64,000 nucleotides of DNA from Pleurodeles waltl (lineage: Eukaryota > Chordata > Amphibia > Caudata > Salamandridae). Below the pieces are notes generated by a model that had not been told where the DNA came from, did no database searches, and saw only the letters and a program-made list of their open reading frames with translations. The stretch is taken from assembly GCF_031143425.1 (NCBI RefSeq), contig NW_027150018.1:62001-126000 (forward strand), read 5' to 3'. The translations under genes and the position numbers were made by a program. Shown here piece by piece: positions 46,512-58,769 of this stretch; the stretch's first letter is position 1, and each line of letters begins with the position of its first letter.

Positions 46512-48426
46512 GTGACTTGCTGGGCTCGGACCTGGTTCTGTTACCCAGAATCCTTTGCAAACCTCAAAATTTGGCTAAAAAAACACATGTTCCTCACATT
46601 TCTGTGGCAGAAAGTTCTGGAATCTGAGAGAAGCCACAAATTTCCTTCCACCCAGCATTCCTCCAATTCTCACGATAAGAATGATACCTCACTTGTGTGG
46701 GTAGGCCTAGCGCCCGCGACAGGAAACGCCCCAAAGCGCAAAGTGGACACATCCACATTTTTGAAAGAAAACAGAGGTGTTTTTTGCGAAGTGCCTACCT
46801 GTAGATTTTGGCCTCTAGCTCTGCCGGCACCTAGGGAAACCTACCAAACCTGTGCATTTCTGAAAACTAGAGACCTAGGGGAATCCAAGGAGGGGTGACT
46901 TGTGGGGCTCGGACCAGGTTCTGTTACCCAGAATCCTTTGCAAACCTCAAAATTTGGCTAAAAAAACACATGTTCCTCACATTTCTGTGGCAGAAAGTTC
47001 TGGAATCTGAGAGGAGCCACAAATTTCCTTCCATCCAGCGTTCCCCCAAGTCTCCCGATAAAAATGATACCTCACTTGTGTGGGTAGGCCTAGCGCCCGC
47101 GACAGGAAACGCCCCAAAGCGCAACGTTGACACATCCAAATTTTTGAAAGAAAACAGAGGTGTTTTTTGCGAAGTGCCTACCTGTAGATTTTGGCCTCTA
47201 GCTCAGCCGGCACCTAGGGAAACCTACCAAACCTGTGCATTTCTGAAAACTAGAGACCTAGGGGAATCCAAGGAGTGGTGACTTGTGGGGTTCGGAACAG
47301 GTTCTGTTACCCAGAATCCTTTGCAAACCTCAAAATTTGGCTAAAAAAACACATGTTCCTCACTTTTCTGTGGCAGAAAGTTCTGGAATCTGAGAGGAGC
47401 CACGAATTTCCATCCACCCAGCGTTCCCCCAAGTCTCCCGATAAAAATGATACCTCACTTGTGTGGGTAGGCCTAGCGCCCGTGACAGAAAACGCCCCAA
47501 AGCGCAACGTGGACACATCCAAATTTTTGAAAGAAACAGAGGTGTTTTTTTGCGAAGTGCCTACCTGTAGATTTTGGCCTCTAGCTCAGCCGGCACCTAG
47601 GGAAACCTACCAAACCTGTGCATTTCTGAAAACTAGAGACCTAGGGGAATCCAAGGAGGGGTGACTTGCTGGGCTCGGACCTGGTTCTGTTACCCAGAAT
47701 CCTTTGCAAACCTCAAAATTTGGCTAAAAAAACACATGTTCCTCACATTTCTGTGGCAGAAAGTTCTGGAATCTGAGAGAAGCCACAAATTTCCTTCCAC
47801 CCAGCGTTTCCCTAAGTCTCCCGATAAAAATGATACCTCACTTGTGTGGGTAGGCCTAGCGCCCGCGACAGGAAACGCCCCAAAGCGCAACGTGGCCACA
47901 TCCAAATTTTTGAAAGAAAACAGAGGTGTTTCTTGCGAAGTGCCTACCTGTAGATTTTGGCCTCTAGCTCAGCCGGCACCTAGGGAAACCTACCAAACCT
48001 GTGCATTTCTGAAAACTAGAGACCTAGGGGAATCCAAGGAGTGGTGACTTGTGGGGTTCGGAACAGGTTCTGTTACCCAGAATCCTTTGCAAACCTCAAA
48101 ATTTGGCTAAAAAAACACATGTTCCTCACTTTTCTGTGGCAGAAAGTTCTGGAATCTGAGAGGAGCCACGAATTTCCATCCACCCAGCGTTCCCCCAAGT
48201 CTCCCGATAAAAATGATACCTCACTTGTGTGGGTAGGCCTAGCGCCCGTGACAGAAAACGCCCCAAAGCGCAACGTGGACACATCCAAATTTTTGAAAGA
48301 AACAGAGGTGTTTTTTTGCGAAGTGCCTACCTGTAGATTTTGGCCTCTAGCTCAGCCGGCACCTAGGGAAACCTACCAAACCTGTGCATTTCTGAAAACT
48401 AGAGACCTAGGGGAATCCAAGGAGGG
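46512..48426. repeat. Five-monomer block M1-M5-M8-hybrid-M8
   Basis: Monomers begin at 46512 (M1, with private CAGCATTCC), 46895 (M5 ending GGAGTG like M3), 47278 (M8), 47661 (M1 front, M3 tail) and 48044 (M8). The M5 at 46895 appears to have taken an M3 end when M6-M7-M3 was deleted. Confidence 0.87.
47661..48043. repeat. Hybrid monomer (M1 front, M3 tail)
   Basis: The front is M1 (CGGACCTGG, AGAAGCCACAAATTTCC). From CGTTTCCCTAAG it is M3, with the domain IV variant GTGTTTCTTGCG. The switch lies close to 47785-47810 and is one of the sharpest in the window. Confidence 0.87.
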
Positions 48427-49958
48427 GTGACTTGCTGGGCTCGGACCTGGTTCTGTTACCCAGAATCCTTTGCAAACCTCAAAATTTGGCTAAAAAAACA
48501 CATGTTCCTCACATTTCTGTGGCAGAAAGTTCTGGAATCTGAGAGAAGCCACAAATTTCCTTCCACCCAGCGTTCCTCCAATTCTCACGATAAGAATGAT
48601 ACCTCACTTGTGTGGGTAGGCCTAGCGCCCGCGACAGGAAACGCCCCAAAGCGCAAAGTGGACACATCCACATTTTTGAAAGAAAACAGAGGTGTTTTTT
48701 GCGAAGTGCCTACCTGTAGATTTTGGCCTCTAGCTCAGCCGGCACCTAGGGAAACCTACCAAACCTGTGCATTTCTGAAAACTAGAGACCTAGGGGAATC
48801 CAAGGAGGGGTGACTTGTGGGGCTCGGACCAGGTTCTGTTACCCAGAATCCTTTGCGAACCTCAAAATTTGGCTAAAAAAACACATGTTCCTCACATTTC
48901 TGTGGCAGAAAGTTCTGGAATCTGAGAGAAGCCACAAATTTCCTTCCACCCAGCGTTCCTGCAATTCTCACGATAAGAATGATACCTCACTTGTGTGGGT
49001 AGGCCTAGCGCCCGCGACAGGAAACGCCCCAAAGCGCAAAGTGGACACATCCACATTTTTGAAAGAAAACAGAGGTGTTTTTTGCGAAGTGCCTACCTGT
49101 AGATTTTGGCCTCCAGCTCAGCCGGCACCTAGGGAAACCTACCAAACCTGTGCATTTCTGAAAACTAGAGACCTAGGGGAATCCAAGGAGGGGTGACTTG
49201 CGGGGCTCGGACCAGGTTCTGTTACCCAGAATCCTTTGCAAACCTCAAAATTTGGCTAAAAAAACACATGTTCCTCACATTTCTGTTGCAGAAAGTTTTG
49301 GAATCTGAGAGGAGCCACACATTTTTTTCCACCCAGCGTTTCCCTAAGTCTCCCGATAAAAATGATACCTCACTTGTGTGGGTAGGCCTAGCGCCCGCGA
49401 CAGGAAACGCCCCAAAGCGCAACGTGGCCACATCCAAATTTTTGAAAGAAAACAGAGGTGTTTTTTGCGAAGTGCCTACCTGTAGATTTTGGCCTCTAGC
49501 TCAGCCGGCACCTAGGGAAACCTACCAAACCTGTGCATTTCTGAAAACTAGAGACCTAGGGGAATCCAAGGAGTGGTGACTTGTGGGGTTCGGAACAGGT
49601 TCTGTTACCCAGAATCCTTTGCAAACCTCAAAATTTGGCTAAAAAAACACATGTTCCTCACTTTTCTGTGGCAGAAAGTTCTGGAATCTGGGAGGAGCCA
49701 CGAATTTCCATCCACCAAGCGTTCCCCCAAGTCTCCCGATAAAAATGATACCTCACTTGTGTGGGTAGGCCTAGCGCCCGTGACAGAAAACGCCCCAAAG
49801 CGCAACGTGGACACATCCAAATTTTTGAAAGAAACAGAGGTGTTTTTTTGCGAAGTGCCTACCTGTAGATTTTGGCCTCTAGCTCAGCCGGCACCTAGGG
49901 AAACCTACCAAACCTGTGCATTTCTGAACACTAGAGACCTAGGGGAATCCAAGGAGGG
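48427..49958. repeat. M1-M2-M3-M4 block
   Basis: Monomers begin at 48427, 48810, 49193 and 49576. The M2 has GGCCTCCAGCTC and the M4 AATCTGGGAGG, shared with 43065 and 43831. With the following hexamer it forms a second copy of the 10-mer at 42682-46511. Confidence 0.9.
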
Positions 49959-52256
49959 GTGACTTGCTGGGCTCGGACCAGGTTCTGTTACCCAGAATCC
50001 TTTGCAAACCTCAAAATTTGGCTAAAAAAACACATGTTCCTCACATTTCTGTGGCAGAAAGTTCTGGAATCTGAGAGAAGCCACAAATTTCCTTCCACCC
50101 AGCGTTCCTCCAATTCTCACGATAAGAATGATACCTCACTTGTGTGGGTAGGCCTAGCGCCCGCGACAGGAAACGCCCCAAAGCGCAAAGTGGACACATC
50201 CACATTTTTGAAAGAAAACAGAGGTGTTTTTTGCGAAGTGCCTACCTGTAGATTTTGGCCTCTAGCTCTGCCGGCACCTAGGGAAACCTACCAAACCTGT
50301 GCATTTCTGAAAACTAGAGACCTAGGGGAATCCAAGGAGGGGTGACTTGTGGGGCTCGGACCAGGTTCTGTTACCCAGAATCCTTTGCAAACCTCAAAAT
50401 TTGGCTAAAAAAACACATGTTCCTCACATTTCTGTGGCAGAAAGTTCTGGAATCTGAGAGGAGCCACAAATTTCCTTCCATCCAGCGTTCCCCCAAGTCT
50501 CCCGATAAAAATGATACCTCACTTGTGTGGGTAGGCCTAGCGCCCGCGACAGGAAACGCCCCAAAGCGCAACGTTGACACATCCAAATTTTTGAAAGAAA
50601 ACAGAGGTGTTTTTTGCGAAGTGCCTACCTGTAGATTTTGGCCTCTAGCTCAGCCGGCACCTAGGGAAACCTACCAAACCTGTGCATTTCTGAAAACTAG
50701 AGACCTAGGGGAATCCAAGGAGGGGTGACTTGCTGGGCTCGGACCAGGTTCTATTACCCAGAATCCTTTGCAAACCTCAAAATTTGGCTAAAAAAACACA
50801 TGTTCCTCACATTTCTGTGGCAGAAAGTTCTGGAATCTGAGAGAAGCCACAAATTTCCTACCACCCAGCGTTCCTCCAAGTCTCATGATAAGAATGATAC
50901 CTCACTTGTGTGGGTAGGCCTAGCGCCCGTGACAGGAAACGCCCCAAAGCGCAACTTGGACACATCCAAATTTTTGAAAGAAAACAGAGGTGTTTTTTTG
51001 CGAAGTGCCTACCTGTAGATTTTGGCCTCTAGCTCAGCCGGCACCTAGGGAAACCTACCACACCTGTGCATTTCTGAAAACTAGAGACCTAGGGGAATCC
51101 AAGGAGGGGTGACTTGTGTGGCTCGGAACAGGTTCTGTTACCCAGAATCCTTTGCAAACCTCAAAATTTGGCTAAAAAAACACATGTTCCTCACTTTTCT
51201 GTGGCAGAAAGTTCTGGAATCTGAGAGGAGCCACGAATTTCCATCCACCCAGCGTTCCCCCAAGTCTCCCGATAAAAATGATACCTCACTTGTGTGGGTG
51301 GGCCTAGCGCCCGCGACAGAAAACGCCCCAAAGCGCAACGTGGACACATCCAAATTTTTGAAAGAAACAGAGTTGTTTTTTGCGAAGTGCCTACCTGTAG
51401 ATTTTGGCCTCTAGCTCAGCCGGCACCTAGGGAAACCTACCAAACCTGTGCATTTCTGAAAACTAGAGACCTAGGGGAATCCAAGGAGGGGTGACTTGCG
51501 GGGCTCGGACCAGGTTCTCTTACCCAGAATCCTTTGCAAACCTCAAAATTTGGCTAAAAAAACACATGTTCCTCACATTTCTGTTGCAGAAAGTTTTGGA
51601 ATCTGAGAGGAGCCACACATTTTTTTCCACCCAGCGTTTCCCTAAGTCTCCCGATAAAAATGATACCTCACTTGTGTGGGTAGGCCTAGCGCCCGCGACA
51701 GGAAACGCCCCAAAGCGCAACGTGGCCACATCCAAATTTTTGAAAGAAAACAGAGGTGTTTCTTGCGAAGTGCCTACCTGTAGATTTTGGCCTCTAGCTC
51801 AGCCGGCACCTAGGGAAACCTACCAAACCTGTGCATTTCTGAAAACTAGAGACCTAGGGGAATCCAAGGAGTGGTGACTTGTGGGGTTCGGAACAGGTTC
51901 TGTTACCCAGAATCCTTTGCAAACCTCAAAATTTGGCTAAAAAAACACATGTTCCTCACTTTTCTGTGGCAGAAAGTTCTGGAATCTGAGAGGAGCCACG
52001 AATTTCCATCCACCCAGCGTTCCCCCAAGTCTCCCGATAAAAATGATACCTCACTTGTGTGGGTAGGCCTAGCGCCCGTGACAGAAAACGCCCCAAAGCA
52101 CAACGTGGACACATCCAAATTTTTGAAAGAAACAGAGGTGTTTTTTTGCGAAGTGCCTACCTGTAGATTTTGGCCTCTAGCTCAGCCGGCACCTAGGGAA
52201 ACCTACCAAACCTGTGCATTTCTGAAAACTAGAGACCTAGGGGAATCCAAGGAGGG
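49959..52256. repeat. Domain IV hexamer, copy at 49959
   Basis: Monomers begin at 49959, 50342, 50725, 51109, 51491 and 51874 (M1-M5-M6-M7-M3-M8). The M6 has TCTCATGATAAG and the M7 GACTTGTGTGGC as private changes. The M8 has AAAGCACAACG, shared with 56470 and 63365. Confidence 0.94.
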
Positions 52257-54554
52257 GTGACTTGCTGGGCTCGGACCTGGTTCTGTTACCCAGAATCCTT
52301 TGCAAACCTCAAAATTTGGCTAAAAAAACACATGTTCCTCACATTTCTGTGGCAGAAAGTTCTGGAATCTGAGAGAAGCCTCAAATTTCCTTCCACCCAG
52401 CGTTCCTCCAATTCTCACGATAAGAATGATACCTCACTTGTGTGGGTAGGCCTAGCGCCCGCGACAGGAAACGCCCCAAAGCGCAAAGTGGACACATCCA
52501 CATTTTTGAAAGAAAACAGAGGTGTTTTTTGCGAAGTGCCTACCTGTAGATTTTGGCCTCTAGCTCTGCCGGCACCTAGGGAAACCTACCAAACCTGTGC
52601 ATTTCTGAAAACTAGAGACCTAGGGGAATCCAAGGAGGGGTGACTTGTGGGGCTCGGACCAGGTTCTGTTACCCAGAATCCTTTGCAAACCTCAAAATTT
52701 GGCTAAAAAAACACATGTTCCTCTCATTTCTGTGGCAGAAAGTTCTGGAATCTGAGAGGAGCCACAAATTTCCTTCCATCCAGCGTTCCCCCAAGTCTCC
52801 CGATAAAAATGATACCTCACTTGTGTGGGTAGGCCTAGCGCCCGCGACAGGAAACGCCCCAAAGCGCAACGTTGACACATCCAAATTTTTTAAAGAAAAC
52901 AGAGGTGTTTTTTGCGAAGTGCCTACCTGTAGATTTTGGCCTCTAGCTCAGCCGGCACCTAGGGAAACCTACCAAACCTGTGCATTTCTGAAAACTAGAG
53001 ACCTAGGGGAATCCAAGGAGGGGTGACTTGCTGGGCTCGGACCAGGTTCTATTACCCAGAATCCTTTGCAAACCTCAAAATTTGGCTAAAAAAACACATG
53101 TTCCTCACATTTCTGTGGCAGAAAGTTCTGGAATCTGAGAGAAGCCACAAATTTCCTACCACCCAGCGTTCCTCCAAGTCTCACGATAAGAATGATACCT
53201 CACTTGTGTGGGTAGGCCTAGCGCCCGTGACAGGAAACGCCCCAAAGCGCAACTTGGACACATCCAAATTTTTGAAAGAAAACAGAGGTGTTTTTTTGCG
53301 AAGTGCCTACCTGTAGATTTTGGCCTCTAGCTCAGCCGGCACCTAGGGAAACCTACCACACCTGTGCATTTCTGAAAACTAGAGACCTAGGGGAATCCAA
53401 GGAGGGGTGACTTGTGGGGCTCGGAACAGGTTCTGTTACCCAGAATCCTTTGCAAACCTCAAAATTTGGCTAAAAAAACACATGTTCCTCACTTTTCTGT
53501 GGCAGAAAGTTCTGGAATCTGAGAGGAGCCACGAATTTCCATCCACCCAGCGTTCCCCCAAGTCTCCCGATAAAAATGATACCTCACTTGTGTGGGTGGG
53601 CCTAGCGCCCGCGACAGAAAACGCCCCAAAGCGCAACGTGGACACATCCAAATTTTTGAAAGAAACAGAGTTGTTTTTTGCGAAGTGCCTACCTGTAGAT
53701 TTTGGCCTCTAGCTCAGCCGGCACCTAGGGAAACCTACCAAACCTGTGCATTTCTGAAAACTAGAGACCTAGGGGAATCCAAGGAGGGGTGACTTGCGGG
53801 GCTCGGACCAGGTTCTCTTACCCAGAATCCTTTGCAAACCTCAAAATTTGGCTAAAAAAACACATGTTCCTCACATTTCTGTTGCAGAAAGTTTTGGAAT
53901 CTGAGAGGAGCCACACATTTTTTTCCACCCAGCGTTTCCCTAAGTCTCCCGATAAAAATGATACCTCACTTGTGTGGGTAGGCCTAGCGCCCGCGACAGG
54001 AAACGCCCCAAAGCGCAACGTGGCCACATCCAAATTTTTGAAAGAAAACAGAGGTGTTTCTTGCGAAGTGCCTACCTGTAGATTTTGGCCTCTAGCTCAG
54101 CCGGCACCTAGGGAAACCTACCAAACCTGTGCATTTCTGAAAACTAGAGACCTAGGGGAATCCAAGGAGTGGTGACTTGTGGGGTTCGGAACAGGTTCTG
54201 TTACCCAGAATCCTTTGCAAACCTCAAAATTTGGCTAAAAAAACACATGTTCCTCACTTTTCTGTGGCAGAAAGTTCTGGAATCTGAGAGGAGCCACGAA
54301 TTTCCATCCACCCAGCGTTCCCCCAAGTCTCCCGATAAAAATGATACCTCACTTGTGTGGGTAGGCCTAGCGCCCGTGACAGAAAACGCCCCAAAGCGCA
54401 ACGTGGACACATCCAAATTTTTTAAAGAAACAGAGGTGTTTTTTTGCGAAGTGCCTACCTGTAGATTTTGGCCTCTAGCTCAGCCGGCACCTAGGGAAAC
54501 CTACCAAACCTGTGCATTTCTGAAAACTAGAGACCTAGGGGAATCCAAGGAGGG
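52257..54554. repeat. Domain IV hexamer, copy at 52257
   Basis: Monomers begin at 52257, 52640, 53023, 53407, 53789 and 54172. Private changes include GAAGCCTCAAAT in the M1 and CCTCTCATTTC in the M5. The M8 has AAATTTTTTAAAG, shared with 58387 and 61068. About six substitutions separate this copy from the next one by eye. Confidence 0.94.
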
Positions 54555-56852
54555 GTGACTTGCTGGGCTCGGACCTGGTTCTGTTACCCAGAATCCTTTG
54601 CAAACCTCAAAATTTGGCTAAAAAAACACATGTTCCTCACATTTCTGTGGCAGAAAGTTCTGGAATCTGAGAGAAGCCACAAATTTCCTTCCACCCAGCG
54701 TTCCTCCAATTCTCACGATAAGAATGATACCTCACTTGTGTGGGTAGGCCTAGCGCCCGCGACAGGAAACGCCCCAAAGCGCAAAGTGGACACATCCACA
54801 TTTTTGAAAGAAAACAGAGGTGTTTTTTGCGAAGTGCCTACCTGTAGATTTTGGCCTCTAGCTCTGCCGGCACCTAGGGAAACCTACCAAACCTGTGCAT
54901 TTCTGAAAACTAGAGACCTAGGGGAATCCAAGGAGGGGTGACTTGTGGGGCTCGGACCAGGTTCTGTTACCCAGAATCCTTTGCAAACCTCAAAATTTGG
55001 CTAAAAAAACACATGTTCCTCACATTTCTGTGGCAGAAAGTTCTGGAATCTGAGAGGAGCCACAAATTTCCTTCCATCCAGCGTTCCCCCAAGTCTCCCG
55101 ATAAAAATGATACCTCACTTGTGTGGGTAGGCCTAGCGCCCGCGACAGGAAACGCCCCAAAGCGCAACGTTGACACATCCAAATTTTTGAAAGAAAACAG
55201 AGGTGTTTTTTGCGAAGTGCCTACCTGTAGATTTTGGCCTCTAGCTCAGCCGGCACCTAGGGAAACCTACCAAACCTGTGCATTTCTGAAAACTAGAGAC
55301 CTAGGGGAATCCAAGGAGGGGTGACTTGCTGGGCTCGGACCAGGTTCTATTACCCAGAATCCTTTGCAAACCTCAAAATTTGGCTAAAAAAACACATGTT
55401 CCTCACATTTCTGTGGCAGAAAGTTCTGGAATCTGAGAGAAGCCACAAATTTCCTACCACCCAGCGTTCCTCCAAGTCTCACGATAAGAATGATACCTCA
55501 CTTGTGTGGGTAGGCCTAGCGCCCGTGACAGGAAACGCCCCAAAGCGCAACTTGGACACATCCAAATTTTTGAAAGAAAACAGAGGTGTTTTTTTGCGAA
55601 GTGCCTACCTGTAGATTTTGGCCTCTAGCTCAGCCGGCACCTAGGGAAACCTACCACACCTGTGCATTTCTGAAAACTAGAGACCTAGGGGAATCCAAGG
55701 AGGGGTGACTTGTGGGGCTCGGAACAGGTTCTGTTACCCAGAATCCTTTGCAAACCTCAAAATTTGGCTAAAAAAACACATGTTCCTCACTTTTCTGTGG
55801 CAGAAAGTTCTGGAATCTGAGAGGAGCCACGAATTTCCATCCACCCAGCGTTCCCCCAAGTCTCCCGATAAAAATGATACCTCACTTGTGTGGGTGGGCC
55901 TAGCGCCCGCGACAGAAAACGCCCCAAAGCGCAACATGGACACATCCAAATTTTTGAAAGAAACAGAGTTGTTTTTTGCGAAGTGCCTACCTGTAGATTT
56001 TGGCCTCTAGCTCAGCCGGCACCTAGGGAAACCTACCAAACCTGTGCATTTCTGAAAACTAGAGACCTAGGGGAATCCAAGGAGGGGTGACTTGCGGGGC
56101 TCGGACCAGGTTCTCTTACCCAGAATCCTTTGCAAACCTCAAAATTTGGCTAAAAAAACACATGTTCCTCACATTTCTGTTGCAGAAAGTTTTGGAATCT
56201 GAGAGGAGCCACACATTTTTTTCCACCCAGCGTTTCCCTAAGTCTCCCGATAAAAATGATACCTCACTTGTGTGGGTAGGCCTAGCGCCCGCGACAGGAA
56301 ACGCCCCAAAGCGCAACGTGGCCACATCCAAATTTTTGAAAGAAAACAGAGGTGTTTCTTGCGAAGTGCCTACCTGTAGATTTTGGCCTCTAGCTCAGCC
56401 GGCACCTAGGGAAACCTACCAAACCTGTGCATTTCTGAAAACTAGAGACCTAGGGGAATCCAAGGAGTGGTGACTTGTGGGGTTCGGAACAGGTTCTGTT
56501 ACCCAGAATCCTTTGCAAACCTCAAAATTTGGCTAAAAAAACACATGTTCCTCACTTTTCTGTGGCAGAAAGTTCTGGAATCTGAGAGGAGCCACGAATT
56601 TCCATCCACCCAGCGTTCCCCCAAGTCTCCCGATAAAAATGATACCTCACTTGTGTGGGTAGGCCTAGCGCCCGTGACAGAAAACGCCCCAAAGCACAAC
56701 GTGGACACATCCAAATTTTTGAAAGAAACAGAGGTGTTTTTTTGCGAAGTGCCTACCTGTAGATTTTGGCCTCTAGCTCAGCCGGCACCTAGGGAAACCT
56801 ACCAAACCTGTGCATTTCTGAAAACTAGAGACCTAGGGGAATCCAAGGAGGG
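54555..56852. repeat. Domain IV hexamer, copy at 54555
   Basis: Monomers begin at 54555, 54938, 55321, 55705, 56087 and 56470. The M7 has GCAACATGGACAC and the M8 AAAGCACAACG. Both variants recur together in the hexamer at 61450, which suggests a larger duplication spanning both. Confidence 0.94.
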
Positions 56853-58769
56853 GTGACTTGCTGGGCTCGGACCTGGTTCTGTTACCCAGAATCCTTTGCA
56901 AACCTCAAAATTTGGCTAAAAAAACACATGTTCCTCACATTTCTGTGGCAGAAAGTTCTGGAATCTGAGAGAAGCCACAAATTTCCTTCCACCCAGCGTT
57001 CCTCCAATTCTCACGATAAGAATGATACCTCACTTGTGTGGGTAGGCCTAGCGCCCGCGACAGGAAACGCCCCAAAGCGCAAAGTGGACACATCCACATT
57101 TTTGAAAGAAAACAGAGGTGTTTTTTGCGAAGTGCCTACCTGTAGATTTTGGCCTCTAGCTCTGCCGGCACCTAGGGAAACCTACCAAACCTGTGCATTT
57201 CTGAAAACTAGAGACCTAGGGGAATCCAAGGAGGGGTGACTTGTGGGGCTCGGACCAGGTTCTGTTACCCAGAATCCTTTGCAAACCTCAAAATTTGGCT
57301 AAAAAAACACATGTTCCTCACATTTCTGTGGCAGAAAGTTCTGGAATCTGAGAGGAGCCACAAATTTCCTTCCATCCAGCGTTCCCCCAAGTCTCCCGAT
57401 AAAAATGATACCTCACTTGTGTGGGTAGGCCTAGCGCCCGCGACAGGAAACGCCCCAAAGCGCAACGTTGACACATCCAAATTTTTGAAAGAAAACAGAG
57501 GTGTTTTTTGCGAAGTGCCTACCTGTAGATTTTGGCCTCTAGCTCAGCCGGCACCTAGGGAAACCTACCAAACCTGTGCATTTCTGAAAACTAGAGACCT
57601 AGGGGAATCCAAGGAGGGGTGACTTGCTGGGCTCGGACCAGGTTCTATTACCCAGAATCCTTTGCAAACCTCAAAATTTGGCTAAAAAAACACATGTTCC
57701 TCACATTTCTGTGGCAGAAAGTTCTGGAATCTGAGAGAAGCCACAAATTTCCTACCACCCAGCGTTCCTCCAAGTCTCACGATAAGAATGATACCTCACT
57801 TGTGTGGGTAGGCCTAGCGCCCGTGACAGGAAACGCCCCAAAGCGCAACTTGGACACATCCAAATTTTTGAAAGAAAACAGAGGTGTTTTTTTTGCGAAG
57901 TGCCTACCTGTAGATTTTGGCCTCTAGCTCAGCCGGCACCTAGGGAAACCGACCACACCTGTGCATTTCTGAAAACTAGAGACCTAGGGGAATCCAAGGA
58001 GGGGTGACTTGCGGGGCTCGAACCAGGTTCTCTTACCCAGAATCCTTTGCAAACCTCAAAATTTGGCTAAAAAAACACATGTTCCTCACATTTCTGTTGC
58101 AGAAAGTTTTGGAATCTGAGAGGAGCCACACATTTTTTTCCACCCAGCGTTTCCCTAAGTCTCCCGATAAAAATGATACCTCACTTGTGTGGGTAGGCCT
58201 AGCGCCCGCGACAGGAAACGCCCCAAAGCGCAACGTGGCCACATCCAAATTTTTGAAAGAAAACAGAGGTGTTTCTTGCGAAGTGCCTACCTGTAGATTT
58301 TGGCCTCTAGCTCAGCCGGCACCTAGGGAAACCTACCAAACCTGTGCATTTCTGAAAACTAGAGACCTAGGGGAATCCAAGGAGTGGTGACTTGTGGGGT
58401 TCGGAACAGGTTCTGTTACCCAGAATCCTTTGCAAACCTCAAAATTTGGCTAAAAAAACACATGTTCCTCACTTTTCTGTGGCAGAAAGTTCTGGAATCT
58501 GAGAGGAGCCACGAATTTCCATCCACCCAGCGTTCCCCCAAGTCTCCCGATAAAAATGATACCTCACTTGTGTGGGTAGGCCTAGCGCCCGTGACAGAAA
58601 ACGCCCCAAAGCGCAACGTGGACACATCCAAATTTTTTAAAGAAACAGAGGTGTTTTTTTGCGAAGTGCCTACCTGTAGATTTTGGCCTCTAGCTCAGCC
58701 GGCACCTAGGGAAACCTACCAAACCTGTGCATTTCTGAAAACTAGAGACCTAGGGGAATCCAAGGAGGG
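56853..58769. repeat. Domain IV unit lacking M7 (M1-M5-M6-M3-M8)
   Basis: Monomers begin at 56853, 57236, 57619, 58004 and 58387. The M6 is 385 bp with an eight-T run and private ACCGACCACACC; the M3 then starts with private CTCGAACC. M7 is absent, so a monomer-sized deletion has joined M6 to M3, with several private changes clustered near the joint. Confidence 0.9.
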
